A stretch of 64,000 bases of DNA from Holophagaceae bacterium (GTDB lineage Bacteria; Acidobacteriota; Holophagae; Holophagales; Holophagaceae). Where the stretch lies: assembly GCA_016720465.1 (NCBI GenBank), contig JADKKO010000001.1, positions 682,001 through 746,000 of the forward strand, given 5' to 3'. The notes beneath the pieces are model-generated. The model was not told the DNA's origin, searched no databases, and was given only the letters and a program-made list of their open reading frames with translations. Below, piece after piece: positions 63,854 to 64,000 of the stretch. The stretch's first letter is position 1, and the number at the start of each line of letters is the position of its first letter. The position numbers and the translations under genes are program-made.

Positions 63854-64000
63854 TCATTCCTCGGGCCCGCGGTCCGGGGAGTCCTGGGGCACCATGAGGA
63901 AGCGGCCCCGCCCCAGCCGCTTGGCCTGGTACATGGCGGCGTCCGCCTGGTCCACCGCGGCCTGCGCAGTGGTCCCGTCGGCGGGAAGCACGCCGCCGAT
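63854..64000 (-). CDS. C-terminal end of a GGDEF protein
   Basis: Only the last 48 residues are present. ADGTTAQAAVDQADAAMYQAKRLGRGRF is the standard end of a diguanylate cyclase domain (ADxAMYxAKxxGRxR). The catalytic GGDEF motif lies outside the window. The tail VPQDSPDRGPEE is unstructured. Confidence 0.85.
   Translation of the reverse strand: MGGVLPADGTTAQAAVDQADAAMYQAKRLGRGRFLMVPQDSPDRGPEE

Noticed and set aside
63839..63870. 8-bp GC hairpin between the permease and GGDEF genes as terminator
   Set aside because: No T-tract on either strand, and one arm lies inside the GGDEF coding end.

Overview
The window is GC-rich, gene-dense bacterial DNA with short intergenic gaps and many ATGA/GTGA stop-start overlaps. 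The gene set suggests an acidobacterium, most likely of the Holophaga/Geothrix type: a Ser/Thr kinase with PEGA repeats, DUF4388, DUF1844, DUF3857/transglutaminase-like proteins, a class II-type glyQS pair, thiL next to ybaB-recR, two HU/IHF proteins and multi-receiver GGDEF proteins. This placement is inference from gene content, not from a marker search. There are no rRNA genes, no tRNAs that I can recognise and no CRISPR array.

Layout. 1-9006: YqeY (partial), ferredoxin, then the + strand run thiL-DUF2062-ybaB-recR, a repeat-filled gap, truA, an HU gene with a clear promoter and terminator, thiD, an unrecognised protein and a HerA-like ATPase. 9096-16008 (- strand): dusB, a PEGA Ser/Thr kinase, a two-receiver protein, an Hpt-REC-REC-GGDEF protein, a very short SRAP (YedK-like) protein and hemB. 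16133-26182 (+): ubiX, an alpha/beta hydrolase, a LipB-Nudix fusion, an acyl-CoA dehydrogenase, then a TetR-controlled efflux operon (TetR, FtsX-type permease, DUF3995, ATPase, membrane fusion protein, TolC). 26206-27331: an IS630-type insertion. 27431-33059 (-): glutaryl-CoA-type dehydrogenase, then the tight set DUF1844 / TPR-membrane-zinc-ribbon protein / DUF4388 / thymidine kinase. 33205-39170: a TPR protein, xthA, an ArsC/Spx-like protein, metG and an IS110 transposase. 39552-46628: cyclophilin, a coupled four-gene set (exported protein, lipoprotein, 2Fe-2S ferredoxin, hydrolase), CsgG-like protein, second HU/IHF, leucyl aminopeptidase and pabB. 46678-61235 (-): HNH nuclease, rmuC-tsaE-nnr, guaA, three DUF3857 proteins, glyS-glyQ. 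The end holds a Crp/Fnr regulator, a MacB-type permease and the tail of a GGDEF protein.

Two features run through the whole window. First, about a dozen otherwise well-conserved genes (hemB, lipB, the fusion protein, tolC, gcdH, metG, pepA, rmuC, tsaE, nnr and others) are broken by single-base indels, most of them one missing G or C inside a short G/C run; because several are housekeeping genes, sequencing error in the assembly is the likeliest cause. I give repaired extents. Second, many intergenic gaps carry short tandem arrays with a strict 7-base period whose unit sequence differs from locus to locus, usually paired with an inverted array so that the locus can fold into a hairpin. A separate repeat type with accacaaag- or accgcgaaa-like units also occurs as inverted pairs. 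These arrays, together with the IS elements beside or inside them, are the least explained structure in the window.
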